From Caulobacter sp. Root343 (GTDB taxonomy: Bacteria; Pseudomonadota; Alphaproteobacteria; Caulobacterales; Caulobacteraceae): a DNA stretch of 64,000 nucleotides. The notes beneath the pieces were generated by a model. It had not been told where the DNA came from. It did no database searches and saw nothing but the letters and a program-made list of their open reading frames with translations. Of the stretch, positions 1-9,400 are shown in pieces. The position numbers and the translations under genes are program-made. The stretch lies in assembly GCF_001425745.1 (NCBI RefSeq), contig NZ_LMDF01000001.1, positions 353,154 to 417,153 on the forward strand. The letters run 5' to 3'. Each line of letters opens with the position of its first letter. Positions within the stretch are counted from its first letter, which is position 1.

Positions 1-2
1 TT

Positions 3-2018
3 CCGAACCCGAACAACTACACCTATGCCGATGGCACGACGTCGATCGACGTGCGCGGAACCAAGCAGCCCTACGCCTATATGAAGGACTGGAACGAGGC
101 CGAGGCCCGTCCGGCCCTGGCCTATCTGCGCGAGAACCCGCACCGCTTCTCGCTGGGCCGGGTGGCCTTAGATCTGCGCGACAAGGCTGGCAAGGCCGCC
201 AAGTTCGAGGACCTGACCCGGACCGAGCAGACCCTGGACCTGTGGAGCGGCGTGCTGACCAGCCGCTTCAGCTATGACGGCGAGGCCGTGACCGTCCGCA
301 CGCGGGTCCATCCGACCCTGGACATGATCGTGGTCGACGTGGACTCGGCCCTGGTCGCGCAGGGACGACTGAAGCTGTCGGTGAAGTTCCCGGGCGTCTC
401 CAGGACCCTGAACCCGGATCCGTCCGACTGGACCCATCCGGAGCTGCACACGACCAAGGTGACGGGGGAGGGCGCCTCGCGCCTCGATGTCACACGCCAG
501 CTGGACAAGACCCGCTATTTCGCCGCCCTGCAGGCCGACCGCGCGGCGGAGTTCACGGCCGCCGGACCGCACGCCTTCACGGTCGCACCCAAGGCCAAGA
601 GCCGGACGCTGGGCTTGGAGGTCGCCTTCTCGCGCCAAGCCGTGCCGAAACTGCCCACCGTGACGGCGGCCGACCTGGCCGCGCGGGCGCACTGGAAAAA
701 CTACTGGACGCGGGGCGCGGCGGTCGACTTCTCGGGCAGCACCGACCCGCGGGCCGCGGAGCTGGAGCGCCGCGTGGTGCTGTCGCAGTACCTGATGGCC
801 CTGAATGGCGCTGGCGAGGTCCCACCGCAGGAGGAGGGACTGTTCTCCAACAGCTGGAACGGCAAGTTCCACCTCGAAATGCACGCCTGGCACGCGGGAC
901 ACTTCGCGCTCTGGAACCGGCCCGAGCTCTTGGAACGGAGCCTGCCCTGGTATCTGGGGCATCTGAAGGACGCCCAGGCGCGCGCCGCCAGCCATGGTCT
1001 GAAGGGCGCGTGGTGGCCGAAGATGACCGGCCCGGACGGCGTCGACAGCCCCAGCAAGGTTTCGCCGTTCATCATGTGGCAGCAGCCGCACCCGATCTGG
1101 ATGTCGGAGCTGGTCTGGCGCGACCGGCCGACCCCGGCGACCTTGGCGAAGTACGGCGCGCTGGTTTCAGAGACGGCGGATCTGCTGGCCTCCTTCCCGC
1201 ACAAGGACGCGGCCGGACGCTACGTCCTGGGTCCGCCGATCATCCCGGTGCAGGAGAACTACGATCCCCTGACCACCTCGAACCCGACGTTCGAGCTGGA
1301 ATATTATCGCTGGGGCCTGGAGACGGCGCAGCGGTGGCGCGAACGCCAGGGCTTGAAGCGCAAGCCGGAGTGGGACGCGGTCATCAAGGGACTGCCCGCG
1401 CCGGCCACGAAGGACGGCCTGTACCTGCCGACCGAGACGGCGCCCGACTTCTGGGACGTGGCCAAGAGCAAGGCCTGTTCGCGCCACGCCATCGACCCGA
1501 AGTGCATGAACCGGGACCACCCCTCGTTCCTGATGGCCTATGGCCTGATCGCGGGGAGGAGCATCGATCGCGAGACCATGCGGCGCACGCTGCGGGCGGT
1601 CGAGAGCGACTGGGACCTGCGCCAGACCTGGGGCTGGGACTATCCGATGGTGGCCATGACCGCCGCCCGCCTGGGCGAACCGGACAAGGCCGTCGATTGG
1701 CTGTTCTACGAAGCCAAGAACAACAAGTTCGGCGTCTCGGGCATGACGCCGCGCGTGCACCTAGACGAACACGCCGAGGCCTTCGTGCCGAAGACCGTGG
1801 TGTCGGGCGGCCAGATCGTGCCGGCCGGCGAGCCGGTGGGGCCGGACGGCCAGGGCTATCGTCGCGCCGCCGAGACCTACTTCCCGTCGAACGGGTCGCT
1901 GCTGGCGGCCGTGGCGATGATGGCCGGCGGCTGGGACGGCTCGAAGGGGCCGGCGCCCGGCTTCCCGAAGGACGGCAAGTGGACGGTCCGCGCCGAGGGG
2001 TTCAAGCCGCTCCCCTAA
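3..2018 (+). CDS. six-hairpin glycosidase-like protein, 5' partial
   Basis: The reading frame is open through the left edge of the window, so the true start and any signal peptide lie upstream. The GTG at 51 is only the first start-like codon inside the window. The visible 671 residues have a beta-rich N-terminal half followed by a helical half rich in Trp and His (FHLEMHAWHAGHFALW, WWPKMTGPDG, MWQQPHPIWMSEL). This layout resembles (alpha/alpha)6 six-hairpin glycosidases of the GH65/GH95/GH78 type. I cannot assign a family or a substrate. It ends 328 bp before a TonB-dependent receptor and stands beside oligogalacturonide lyase and rhamnosidase genes, so a periplasmic role in trimming pectic side chains is likely, by context only. 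It could also be an uncharacterised non-catalytic member of the fold. Confidence 0.7.
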   Translation, partial: PNPNNYTYADGTTSIDVRGTKQPYAYMKDWNEAEARPALAYLRENPHRFSLGRVALDLRDKAGKAAKFEDLTRTEQTLDLWSGVLTSRFSYDGEAVTVRTRVHPTLDMIVVDVDSALVAQGRLKLSVKFPGVSRTLNPDPSDWTHPELHTTKVTGEGASRLDVTRQLDKTRYFAALQADRAAEFTAAGPHAFTVAPKAKSRTLGLEVAFSRQAVPKLPTVTAADLAARAHWKNYWTRGAAVDFSGSTDPRAAELERRVVLSQYLMALNGAGEVPPQEEGLFSNSWNGKFHLEMHAWHAGHFALWNRPELLERSLPWYLGHLKDAQARAASHGLKGAWWPKMTGPDGVDSPSKVSPFIMWQQPHPIWMSELVWRDRPTPATLAKYGALVSETADLLASFPHKDAAGRYVLGPPIIPVQENYDPLTTSNPTFELEYYRWGLETAQRWRERQGLKRKPEWDAVIKGLPAPATKDGLYLPTETAPDFWDVAKSKACSRHAIDPKCMNRDHPSFLMAYGLIAGRSIDRETMRRTLRAVESDWDLRQTWGWDYPMVAMTAARLGEPDKAVDWLFYEAKNNKFGVSGMTPRVHLDEHAEAFVPKTVVSGGQIVPAGEPVGPDGQGYRRAAETYFPSNGSLLAAVAMMAGGWDGSKGPAPGFPKDGKWTVRAEGFKPLP

Positions 2019-2246
2019 GGTCTTGGATTCGGCGGGCGTGTGGCCGACGGCCGCGCGCCACGCTGCGGAGCGAGCTCGATAAGGCGGATCGCCGCCACCG
2101 CGTCGTCGCTCGACATGCGCTTTCGCACGTTTTGTGGATTTGAAAGAAATTCTATAAAAACAATAGGATATAGGCCGGCGGCAATGCGATTTCGGTGCGC
2201 CCTGCCGCTCGCGCCGCGTCATGACGCCAATAAGGCGGTTGCGAAC

Positions 2247-2330
2247 TATACCGGTTTACTGCACTATATGGGCAGTAATCTCACATTGTGGAAACGATGT
2301 GACTGTCAATGATACCGGTGTCAAACCGGT
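2247..2330. promoter_or_regulatory. upstream region of TBDR 1 with three ACCGGT-centred sites
   Basis: The 328-bp gap between 2018 and the receptor start at 2347 holds no gene. Its distal part has three ACCGGT cores, at 2250-2255, 2314-2319 and 2325-2330. The middle one is extended to TGATACCGGTGTCA (2310-2323), a 14-bp inverted repeat with one mismatched pair that fits the general LacI-family operator pattern TGnnAnCGnTnnCA. The second and third cores are 11 bp apart, about one helical turn. Related palindromes lie upstream of the pectate lyase and of iclR, and a LacI-type regulator is encoded at 22647-23678. Operator function is inferred. Confidence 0.55.
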
Positions 2331-2346
2331 GTTGGGGAGAAACGAA

Positions 2347-5052
2347 ATGGCTTCGCGCACCTTGCGTCAACAGCTTATGGCGAGCGCTCTGCTCGGCGGC
2401 GCCTTCGCCGTGTCGATGCTTGCCGGCGCCGCGTCGGCCCAGACCGTCGCGCCGACGCAGACCGCCGACGAGGCTTCGGCCGTCGAACAGATCGTCGTCA
2501 CCGGCTATCGCTCCAGCCTGAGCAAGGCGCTGGGCGCCAAGCGGACCAGCATCGGCGCCATCGACGCCATCTTGGCCGAGGACATCGCCGCCTTCCCCGA
2601 CCAGAACCTGGCCGAAGCCATTCAGCGCCTCCCGGGCGTGACCATCGACCGCGTGGGCGGCGAAGGTCGCCAGATCTCGGTGCGCGGCCTCAACGCCGAC
2701 TTCACCCGCGTGCGCATCAACGGCGTGGAGGCCATCGCCACGGGCGGCGGCAACCGCAGCCGCGGCTTCGACTTCAACGTCTTCGCCTCCGAGCTCTTCA
2801 ACAGCATCACGGTGCGCAAGACCCAGTCGGCCGACGTCGCCGAAGGCTCGCTGGGCGCCACGGTCGACCTGCAGAGCGGCCGTCCGTTCGACTACACGGG
2901 CTTCAAGGCCGCCGCCTCGGCCGAGGGCAGCCTCAACAGCATCACTGACCGCATCCTGCCGCGCGCGGCGGGCCTGCTGAGCTGGTCCAACCCGGACAAG
3001 ACTTTCGGCGTGCTGGCCTCCGTGGCCTATTCGAAGCGTCAGCCGGTGGCCGAAGGCTTCAACACCACCCGCTGGCAGGGCGCCGACGCCAGCGACAACT
3101 TCGCCAGCTGCAGCAAGTGCGCGACGCCGGAAGAGCTGGCCAAGGTGCAGAACGCCTTCTATCCGCGCATCCCGCGCTACACCGCCTCCAAGATCGATTC
3201 CGAGCGCCTGGGCATCACCTTCTCGACCCAGTGGCGCCCGAATTCGAAGTCGGAACTGTCGCTGGACGTTCTTTATTCGGACCTCAACCAGTTCACCGAG
3301 AGCCCGAACCTCGAAGCCATCTCGTTCAGCCGCTCGAACGCGGCGGGCGTCGGTTCGACGATCGTTCGCGACTACGCCCTGAACGACCGCAACACCTTCA
3401 CCTACGGCGTGTTCGACAAGGTCGACGTCCGCTCGGAGAACGGCACGCAGCGCGACCACACGACCTTCACCCAGGTGACCCTGGCCGGGAAGTACGAGTT
3501 CACCGACCGGCTGCGCGGCCAGGCCCGCATCGGGGTGGCCAATTCCGACTACCGCATGCCCGAGCAGATTTCGTTCCAGCTCGATCGCAACGACGTGAAT
3601 GGCTACACCTACGACGGACGCCAGAACGACCGCACGCCGATCATCACCTATGGCTTCGACGTCGCCAACCCGAGCCTCTACACCCTGACCGAGATGCGCT
3701 CGGCGGTGCAGACCTCGCTGAACATCACCCGCACGGCCAGTGGCAACCTCGAGTTCGACGTCGACGAGCACCTGAAGCTGCGCGGTGGCGTCGACGCCCA
3801 GCAATACGTGGTCAAGTATCGCGGCGCGAGCCGCAACCAAGTCCTGACCGGCGCGAACCAGATCGTCGGCGTGGGCGCCTTCTCGAAGGTGGTCTCGTTC
3901 GGCCGCGACTTCCCATTCCCGGGCGGCGACCGCAAGTATGTGGTGGCCGACATTGACAAGGCCCTGGCCTACACCAAGCTGCTGAACTTCCCGCTGCTCG
4001 TCCAGCAGGGCGACACCCGCGACGTGGAAGAAGAAGACCTGTCGGGCTTCGGCCAGGCGGTCGTGGACGCCACCGTGTTTAGCGGCATGCCGCTGCGCTC
4101 CGACTTCGGGTTCCGCATCGCCCACACCAAGGTCACCTCGCAGGGCTTCATCGGCAGCGGCGTCTATTTGACCGCCAAGAACGACTACACCGACGTTCTG
4201 CCGTCGATGAACATCACGCTGGAGCCGCGCGACAACTTCATCCTGCGCGGCGGCGTCGCCAAGGTCATGGCCCGTCCCACCCTGGGCAGCCTAACGCCCG
4301 GCGGTTCGGTCGGCGCCACGACCCGGACGGTCAATTTCGGCAATCCGGATCTCGAGCCGTTCCGCGCCACCAACTTCGACCTGGCGGCCGAATGGTACTT
4401 CGCCCCGGAGTCCCTGCTGGGCGTGGCGGTCTTCTACAAGAAGATCGACAGCTTCATCGCCAGCCAGACCACGCGGGCCGTCTATAGCTCGCTGGGCCTG
4501 CCGGCTAGCCTGCTCAGCACCAGCGCCGGCGTCTCGGTCAACGACATCTTCGACGTCACCAACCCCTACAATGGCGAAGGCGGCTGGCTGAAGGGCGTCG
4601 AGTTCCAGTATCAGCAGCCGTTCAACTTCTTGCCTGACTACCTGCGCGGCTTCGGCTTCATCGGCAACTTCACCTATGTCGACTCCGAGGTGAATTACGG
4701 CACCAAGGCCGCGCCGAAGCTGAACAAGCTGACCGGCCAGTCGAAGACGACGGCTAACGCCACGCTTTATTTCGAGCGCGGCAAGTTCAGCGCTCGCACG
4801 TCGCTGGCCCGTCGCTCGGGCTTCCTGACGGCCTTCCCCGGCTCGAACGGCAACAGCGAGCACGGCACGCACGGCAGCACCTATTACGACTTCTCGTCGA
4901 GCTACAAGGTGCGGGACAATCTCGTCGTCACCCTGGAAGGCATCAACCTGGGCGACAAGTTCACCGACGCCTATGTCGATACCGCCGACCGCGTCAGCGA
5001 CTATCGCCACACCGGTCGCGAGATCCTGCTGGGCGTTCGCTGGACGTACTGA
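2347..5052 (+). CDS. TonB-dependent receptor 1 (pectin locus)
   Basis: An outer-membrane beta-barrel transporter of about 901 residues, energised by TonB-ExbBD. The ATG at 2347 is preferred because GGGGAGA lies just upstream and the product then begins with a clean signal peptide ending ASAQ. Upstream in-frame codons would add a non-signal extension. After the signal come a TonB-box-like stretch (EQIVVTGYR), a plug domain (PDQNLAEAIQRLPGVTIDR, ISVRGLNADF, RVRINGVEA) and a long barrel ending in an aromatic residue (VRWTY), as is usual for outer-membrane proteins. An intrinsic terminator and then oligogalacturonide lyase follow. Its likely cargo is a pectic oligosaccharide; this rests on neighbours only. 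The upstream ACCGGT palindromes suggest LacI-type control. Confidence 0.93.
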   Translation: MASRTLRQQLMASALLGGAFAVSMLAGAASAQTVAPTQTADEASAVEQIVVTGYRSSLSKALGAKRTSIGAIDAILAEDIAAFPDQNLAEAIQRLPGVTIDRVGGEGRQISVRGLNADFTRVRINGVEAIATGGGNRSRGFDFNVFASELFNSITVRKTQSADVAEGSLGATVDLQSGRPFDYTGFKAAASAEGSLNSITDRILPRAAGLLSWSNPDKTFGVLASVAYSKRQPVAEGFNTTRWQGADASDNFASCSKCATPEELAKVQNAFYPRIPRYTASKIDSERLGITFSTQWRPNSKSELSLDVLYSDLNQFTESPNLEAISFSRSNAAGVGSTIVRDYALNDRNTFTYGVFDKVDVRSENGTQRDHTTFTQVTLAGKYEFTDRLRGQARIGVANSDYRMPEQISFQLDRNDVNGYTYDGRQNDRTPIITYGFDVANPSLYTLTEMRSAVQTSLNITRTASGNLEFDVDEHLKLRGGVDAQQYVVKYRGASRNQVLTGANQIVGVGAFSKVVSFGRDFPFPGGDRKYVVADIDKALAYTKLLNFPLLVQQGDTRDVEEEDLSGFGQAVVDATVFSGMPLRSDFGFRIAHTKVTSQGFIGSGVYLTAKNDYTDVLPSMNITLEPRDNFILRGGVAKVMARPTLGSLTPGGSVGATTRTVNFGNPDLEPFRATNFDLAAEWYFAPESLLGVAVFYKKIDSFIASQTTRAVYSSLGLPASLLSTSAGVSVNDIFDVTNPYNGEGGWLKGVEFQYQQPFNFLPDYLRGFGFIGNFTYVDSEVNYGTKAAPKLNKLTGQSKTTANATLYFERGKFSARTSLARRSGFLTAFPGSNGNSEHGTHGSTYYDFSSSYKVRDNLVVTLEGINLGDKFTDAYVDTADRVSDYRHTGREILLGVRWTY

Positions 5053-5078
5053 CCACTTTAAGATCGGCTCCTCCCCTG

Positions 5079-5121
5079 GGGCCTGGCGCCGGTCCTTCCC
5101 CGCGCCAGGCCCACATTTTTT
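5079..5121 (+). terminator. intrinsic terminator after TBDR 1
   Basis: An 11-bp perfect GC-rich stem (GGGCCTGGCGC at 5079-5089 with its complement at 5102-5112) has a 12-nt loop and is followed after three bases by six T. It sits between the receptor stop and the lyase ribosome binding site (GGAGAG at 5123-5128). It may cap receptor transcripts or partly reduce read-through into the downstream enzyme genes. Confidence 0.85.
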
Positions 5122-5135
5122 CGGAGAGTACAGAC

Positions 5136-6458
5136 GTGATCGCTCGCAGAACCGTCCTTGGCCTGACCGCCGCCGCCCTGGCGACGCCGGCCTTCGCCCG
5201 GCAGGGCGTTCCGGTCACGCCGCCGAAGGACTGGATCGACCCGAAGACCGGTCACCGGATCGTGCGCCTCTCCGAAGAGGGGGGCAGCAAGAACCTCTAT
5301 TTCCACCAGCATGGCTACACGCCGCAGGGCGACAAGCTGGCGATCACCACGCCCTCGGGCATCGCCCTGGTCGACCTGAAGACCTTCAAGCTAAGCCCGG
5401 TCCCGAACACCAAGGGCGCGGACCTGCTGTTCTTTCCGCGCGGTTCGCGCCGGCTATACTATTCGTTGACCGCGCCGGGCGAGGGCCTGCCGGCCGACCG
5501 TCCCAAGACGATCTACGCGCTCGATATCGACAGCGGTAAAACCAAAGTCGTGGGCCAACTGGCCCAGGGCCAGATCGCCTCGGTCAGCGCCGACGAATCC
5601 CTGCTGCTGGGCGTCGTAACCTATGGCGGCAAGCCGTTGCAGCCCAATACCGCAGATGATCGCAAGCGCTTCGGCCAGGCCGAGTACGCCGCCAACGGAC
5701 CGGACGGCAAGCCGCTGTCCTTCGCCAAGGCCAAGGGCGTGCGGATGACCGAGCGCTTCGAGACGCCGACACCGATGGAGATCTTCACGCTCGACCTGAA
5801 GACCGGCGAGCGCAAGGTCGTCCACGCCTCGGACAAGTGGCTGGGCCACGCGCAGTTCTCGCCCACCGACCCGACCTTGGTGATGTTCTGCCATGAAGGG
5901 CCCTGGCATCGGGTCGACCGCATCTGGACGATCCGCACCGACGGCTCGGGCCTGACCAAGATCCACACCCGGACCATGAACTTCGAGATCGCCGGCCACG
6001 AGTTCTTCTCGGCCGACGGCAAGTGGATCTGGTACGATCTGCAGACCCCGCGCGGCCAGGTGTTCTGGATCGCCGGCCACGAGCTGGCCACGGGCAGGAA
6101 GCTCTATCGCCGCGTCGAGCAGAACGAATGGTCGGTGCATTATAATGTGGCCGCCGACGGCAAGCTGTTCGCCGGCGACGGCGGCGACGCCGACATGGTC
6201 GCCCATGCGCCGGACGGAAAGTGGCTGTATGTTTTCCGCCCGGAAACCATCCGTGACGCGGCCACCCAGTTCTACACCGACGACCTGATCACCGTGGACA
6301 AGATGGCCAGCGAGCGGCTGGTCGACATGTCGGCCCACGACTATCGTCTCGAGCCTAATCTGAGCTTCACGCCCGACCAGAAGTGGATCGTCTTCACGTC
6401 CAATATGCACGGCCAAAACCACGTGTACGCCGTGGAGGTCGACAAGCGCGGCGCTTGA
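5136..6458 (+). CDS. oligogalacturonide lyase, PL22 family
   Basis: Predicted to cleave unsaturated digalacturonate and short oligogalacturonides by beta-elimination, giving 4-deoxy-5-keto uronates. The 440-residue protein is a beta-propeller of the family's usual length. Visible landmarks are the motif CHEGPWHRVDRIW (about 252-264), H238 in WLGHAQFSP and AGHEFFSADG (about 286-295). These match the His-rich region that binds the divalent metal in PL22 enzymes. The start is GTG with GGAGAG seven bases upstream. An RR-containing N-terminal signal (MIARRTVLGL...AFA) suggests export, possibly by Tat, whereas enterobacterial Ogl is cytoplasmic. Only 13 bp separate it from the next gene, so the two are probably co-transcribed. 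Confidence 0.92.
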   Translation: MIARRTVLGLTAAALATPAFARQGVPVTPPKDWIDPKTGHRIVRLSEEGGSKNLYFHQHGYTPQGDKLAITTPSGIALVDLKTFKLSPVPNTKGADLLFFPRGSRRLYYSLTAPGEGLPADRPKTIYALDIDSGKTKVVGQLAQGQIASVSADESLLLGVVTYGGKPLQPNTADDRKRFGQAEYAANGPDGKPLSFAKAKGVRMTERFETPTPMEIFTLDLKTGERKVVHASDKWLGHAQFSPTDPTLVMFCHEGPWHRVDRIWTIRTDGSGLTKIHTRTMNFEIAGHEFFSADGKWIWYDLQTPRGQVFWIAGHELATGRKLYRRVEQNEWSVHYNVAADGKLFAGDGGDADMVAHAPDGKWLYVFRPETIRDAATQFYTDDLITVDKMASERLVDMSAHDYRLEPNLSFTPDQKWIVFTSNMHGQNHVYAVEVDKRGA

Positions 6459-6471
6459 TCGGGAGACGGTG

Positions 6472-9400
6472 ATGAAGCGATCGCGCCGACACGCGGGCCT
6501 TGCTCTGGCGCTGCTCGCGGGTCTCTCGCCCGGCCTGGCGTGGACCCAGACCGCGCCATCGGCGGTCGGTGGGTCAAGACCCAATCTCGTGGGCAATATC
6601 GATCGGCCGATCCGCTATCGGCCCGACGCCGGCGACTTCGTCATCGAGAACGGCGGCGAGACCTTCAACCGGCCGCTGTACGGCGGCGACACCGCCTTTC
6701 GCGTCGACGGCGGCGACAAGCCTGAATTCGTTCTCTACCTGCCCGGGCGCGGCGGCAATCTGCGGCTCGGCGTCGCCGGTCCGAACGGCGCGCGCTGGCT
6801 GCACGAGGCCAAGCGGATCGTCACGCGCTACCGGCCCGGCGAGCTGATCTACGAGATCGGCGATCCGCTGCTGGGGCAGGGGACGCTGCGTATTGAGGTC
6901 CTGGCCTACGCGGTCACCGAAGGGCTGTCCCTGCGGATCGAGGGCGTCGACCTGCCGCCGGATCTTGAGCTGGTCTGGGCGTTCGGCGGCATCACCGGCC
7001 AGCGCGGCGTCCGCGACGGCGATATCGGCACCGAGAAGGTTCCGATCTCCGAGTGGTTCCAGTTCAAGCCGGCCTTCGCCGCGAGTAACCGTGTCGCGCT
7101 GAGCGATGACGGCTTCCAGGTGAGCGCGCCTCAGGCGGTGATCGTCGGCTCGACCAGCGGTTCGGCGCGCTTCTCGCGCGGCGAGGCGGGCGCGTGGAAC
7201 GACATCAACCGGCTCCTGGCGAGCCAAGGCGCGGAGCAGGGCAGCGTCGCCGTCGGCCGCGCGGCCCTGTTGTCGAACATGCCTCTGATCGTGGCCCTGC
7301 AACGGGTGGATCCCAACGTCGCCGACGACCTGGCCGACTACAAGGCGGTCCGCGCCGGCAAGCCCGACGCGCCGCCCGCGCCCGCGCGACGGCCAGCCGC
7401 CTTCGCTCGGGCTGAACTCGATGCGCGGTTCGACGAGGCGCGACGCCATTTCCAGGCCCTGCGCGACCAGGTGCGGATCGAGACGCCCGACCCCTATGTC
7501 AACGCCGCCATGCAGGCGCTGAACGTCGGGGCCGAAGCCACTTGGGATGGACCTCAGCAGGCGGTCATGCACGGCGCGGTCGCCTGGCGAACCAAGCTCT
7601 TGGGCTGGCGGGGGCCGTACTGGCTGGACGCCTTGGGCCGCTCCGACCGCGCCGACCAGCATTTCCGCGCCTGGGCCAAGGGCCAGAACGTCTCACCCAT
7701 TCCCGCGACGATCCCGCCCGCCGACGAGGACGCCAACCTGGCGCGGGCCGAGAAGGCGCTGCACTCGAACGGCGACCTGTCGAACTCGCACTACGACATG
7801 AACACCGTCTATATCGACGCGCTGTTCCGGCACCTGGCGTGGACTGGCGACCGCGCGCTGGCGCGCGAGCTCTGGCCGACCATCACCCGTCACCTCGCCT
7901 GGGAACGCCGCCTGTTTCGCCGCGAGTACGGGCCGCGCCGGCTGCCGCTCTACGAAGCCTACGCCGCGATCTGGGCCAGCGACGATCTTTCCTACGACGG
8001 TGGCGGCGCGACCCACGCCTCGGCCTACCAAGCCTATCACAACCGCATGGCCGCCAAGCTCGCCCGCCTGATCGGCGAGGATCCGACGCCCTACGATCGC
8101 GAAGCCGACGCGATCCTGCAGGCGATGCGGACCCTGCTCTGGATGCCGGGCGAAGGCGCCTTTGGCGAATATCGCGACCTGCTGGGCGAGCAGCGCCTGC
8201 ATACGGCCTTTGGCCTGTGGACCTACTATCACGCTGTCGATTCCGAGGTCGCTTCGCCCACGGACGCTTGGCGGATGTCGGACGCCCTGAAGCGCCTGCC
8301 GCGCATCCCCATCAAGGGACCTGGCGTGCCGAGCGACGCAAGCTACGGGCTCTACGCCACCACCGACTGGCTGCCCTATGCGTGGTCGATCAACAACGTC
8401 GCCACCCAGGAGAACCTCCACGCCGCCTTGGCGCTGTGGGAGGCGGGGCGGAACGACGAGGCCTTCGTGCTGGCCAAGAGCGGGTTTCTGGCCAGCATGT
8501 TCATGGGTGTCTCACCCGGCAATATGGGCACCTTGGCCTGGCCGGACGTCTATCGCCGGGAATCGCAGCGCGACTTCGCCGATAGCGCCGGCGTGACCGC
8601 TCGGACCATGGTCGAAGGCCTGTTCGGGCTGCGGCCGGACGCACTGGCCGGCGTCATGGCGGTCCGTCCGGGTTTTCCAGCGAGTTGGGACCACGCCGCG
8701 ATCACCCACCCGGTCTTCAGCTATAGCTTCCGCCGTTCTGGCGACGAGGACCGTTGGATCCTGACGCCGGGCGACCGCCGCTTCAAGACCGTGGTCCTGC
8801 GCCTGCCGGCGCCGCGCGAGGCGGTGGCGAGCGTCGAGATCAACGGCGCCAAGGCGGCCTGGCGGTCCGCGCCCGACGCCATCGGCGGTCCGGCCATCGA
8901 GATCACCGTCCCTGGCGACAAGGCCGAGGTCGTCGTGCGTTGGCGCGGCGAAGCGGTTTTGCCGCTCAAGGCGCCCGCGCCCGCCACGTCCTTCGCGCGG
9001 GTCTCACGTAATGGGCTGACTTGGCTGGCCCCACTCGCCAGACCGACGCCACAGTCGAGGGCGCTTTCCGCGCCGGTCCCGGCGATCGCGCGTGGGCGGA
9101 TGGATTCCGTGACCTTGGCCTTCAACGACAAGGTCACGGCGATCTTCGCCAAGGGAAAGTATCGCTCGCCCCGGCCGAGGGGGCCGTCGCTCGGACTTCC
9201 GGCCCAGGGACTGGGCGGTTGGGCCGGCAACGTCAATCAGATGGCCAAGATCGACGACAGCGGCCTGCGCCGGATCGCGGCCGCGCAGGGCGGTCGCTTG
9301 ACGACCCCCGAGGGCGTGGTCTTCAGCACCCCCGGTGAGTCAGACGTTCCGAACATCGTCTTCACGTCGCTTTGGGACAATTACCCGAAACAGGCCGTCG

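Noticed and set aside
2221..2346. Extended N-terminus for TBDR 1
   Set aside because: It would place 42 residues without signal character before a good signal peptide and would cover the operator-like palindromes. GGGGAGA supports the ATG at 2347.
2281..4125. A 614-codon minus-strand frame opposite TBDR 1
   Set aside because: It is antisense to a well-supported receptor, has no recognisable domain and has low-complexity His/Gly/Arg composition.
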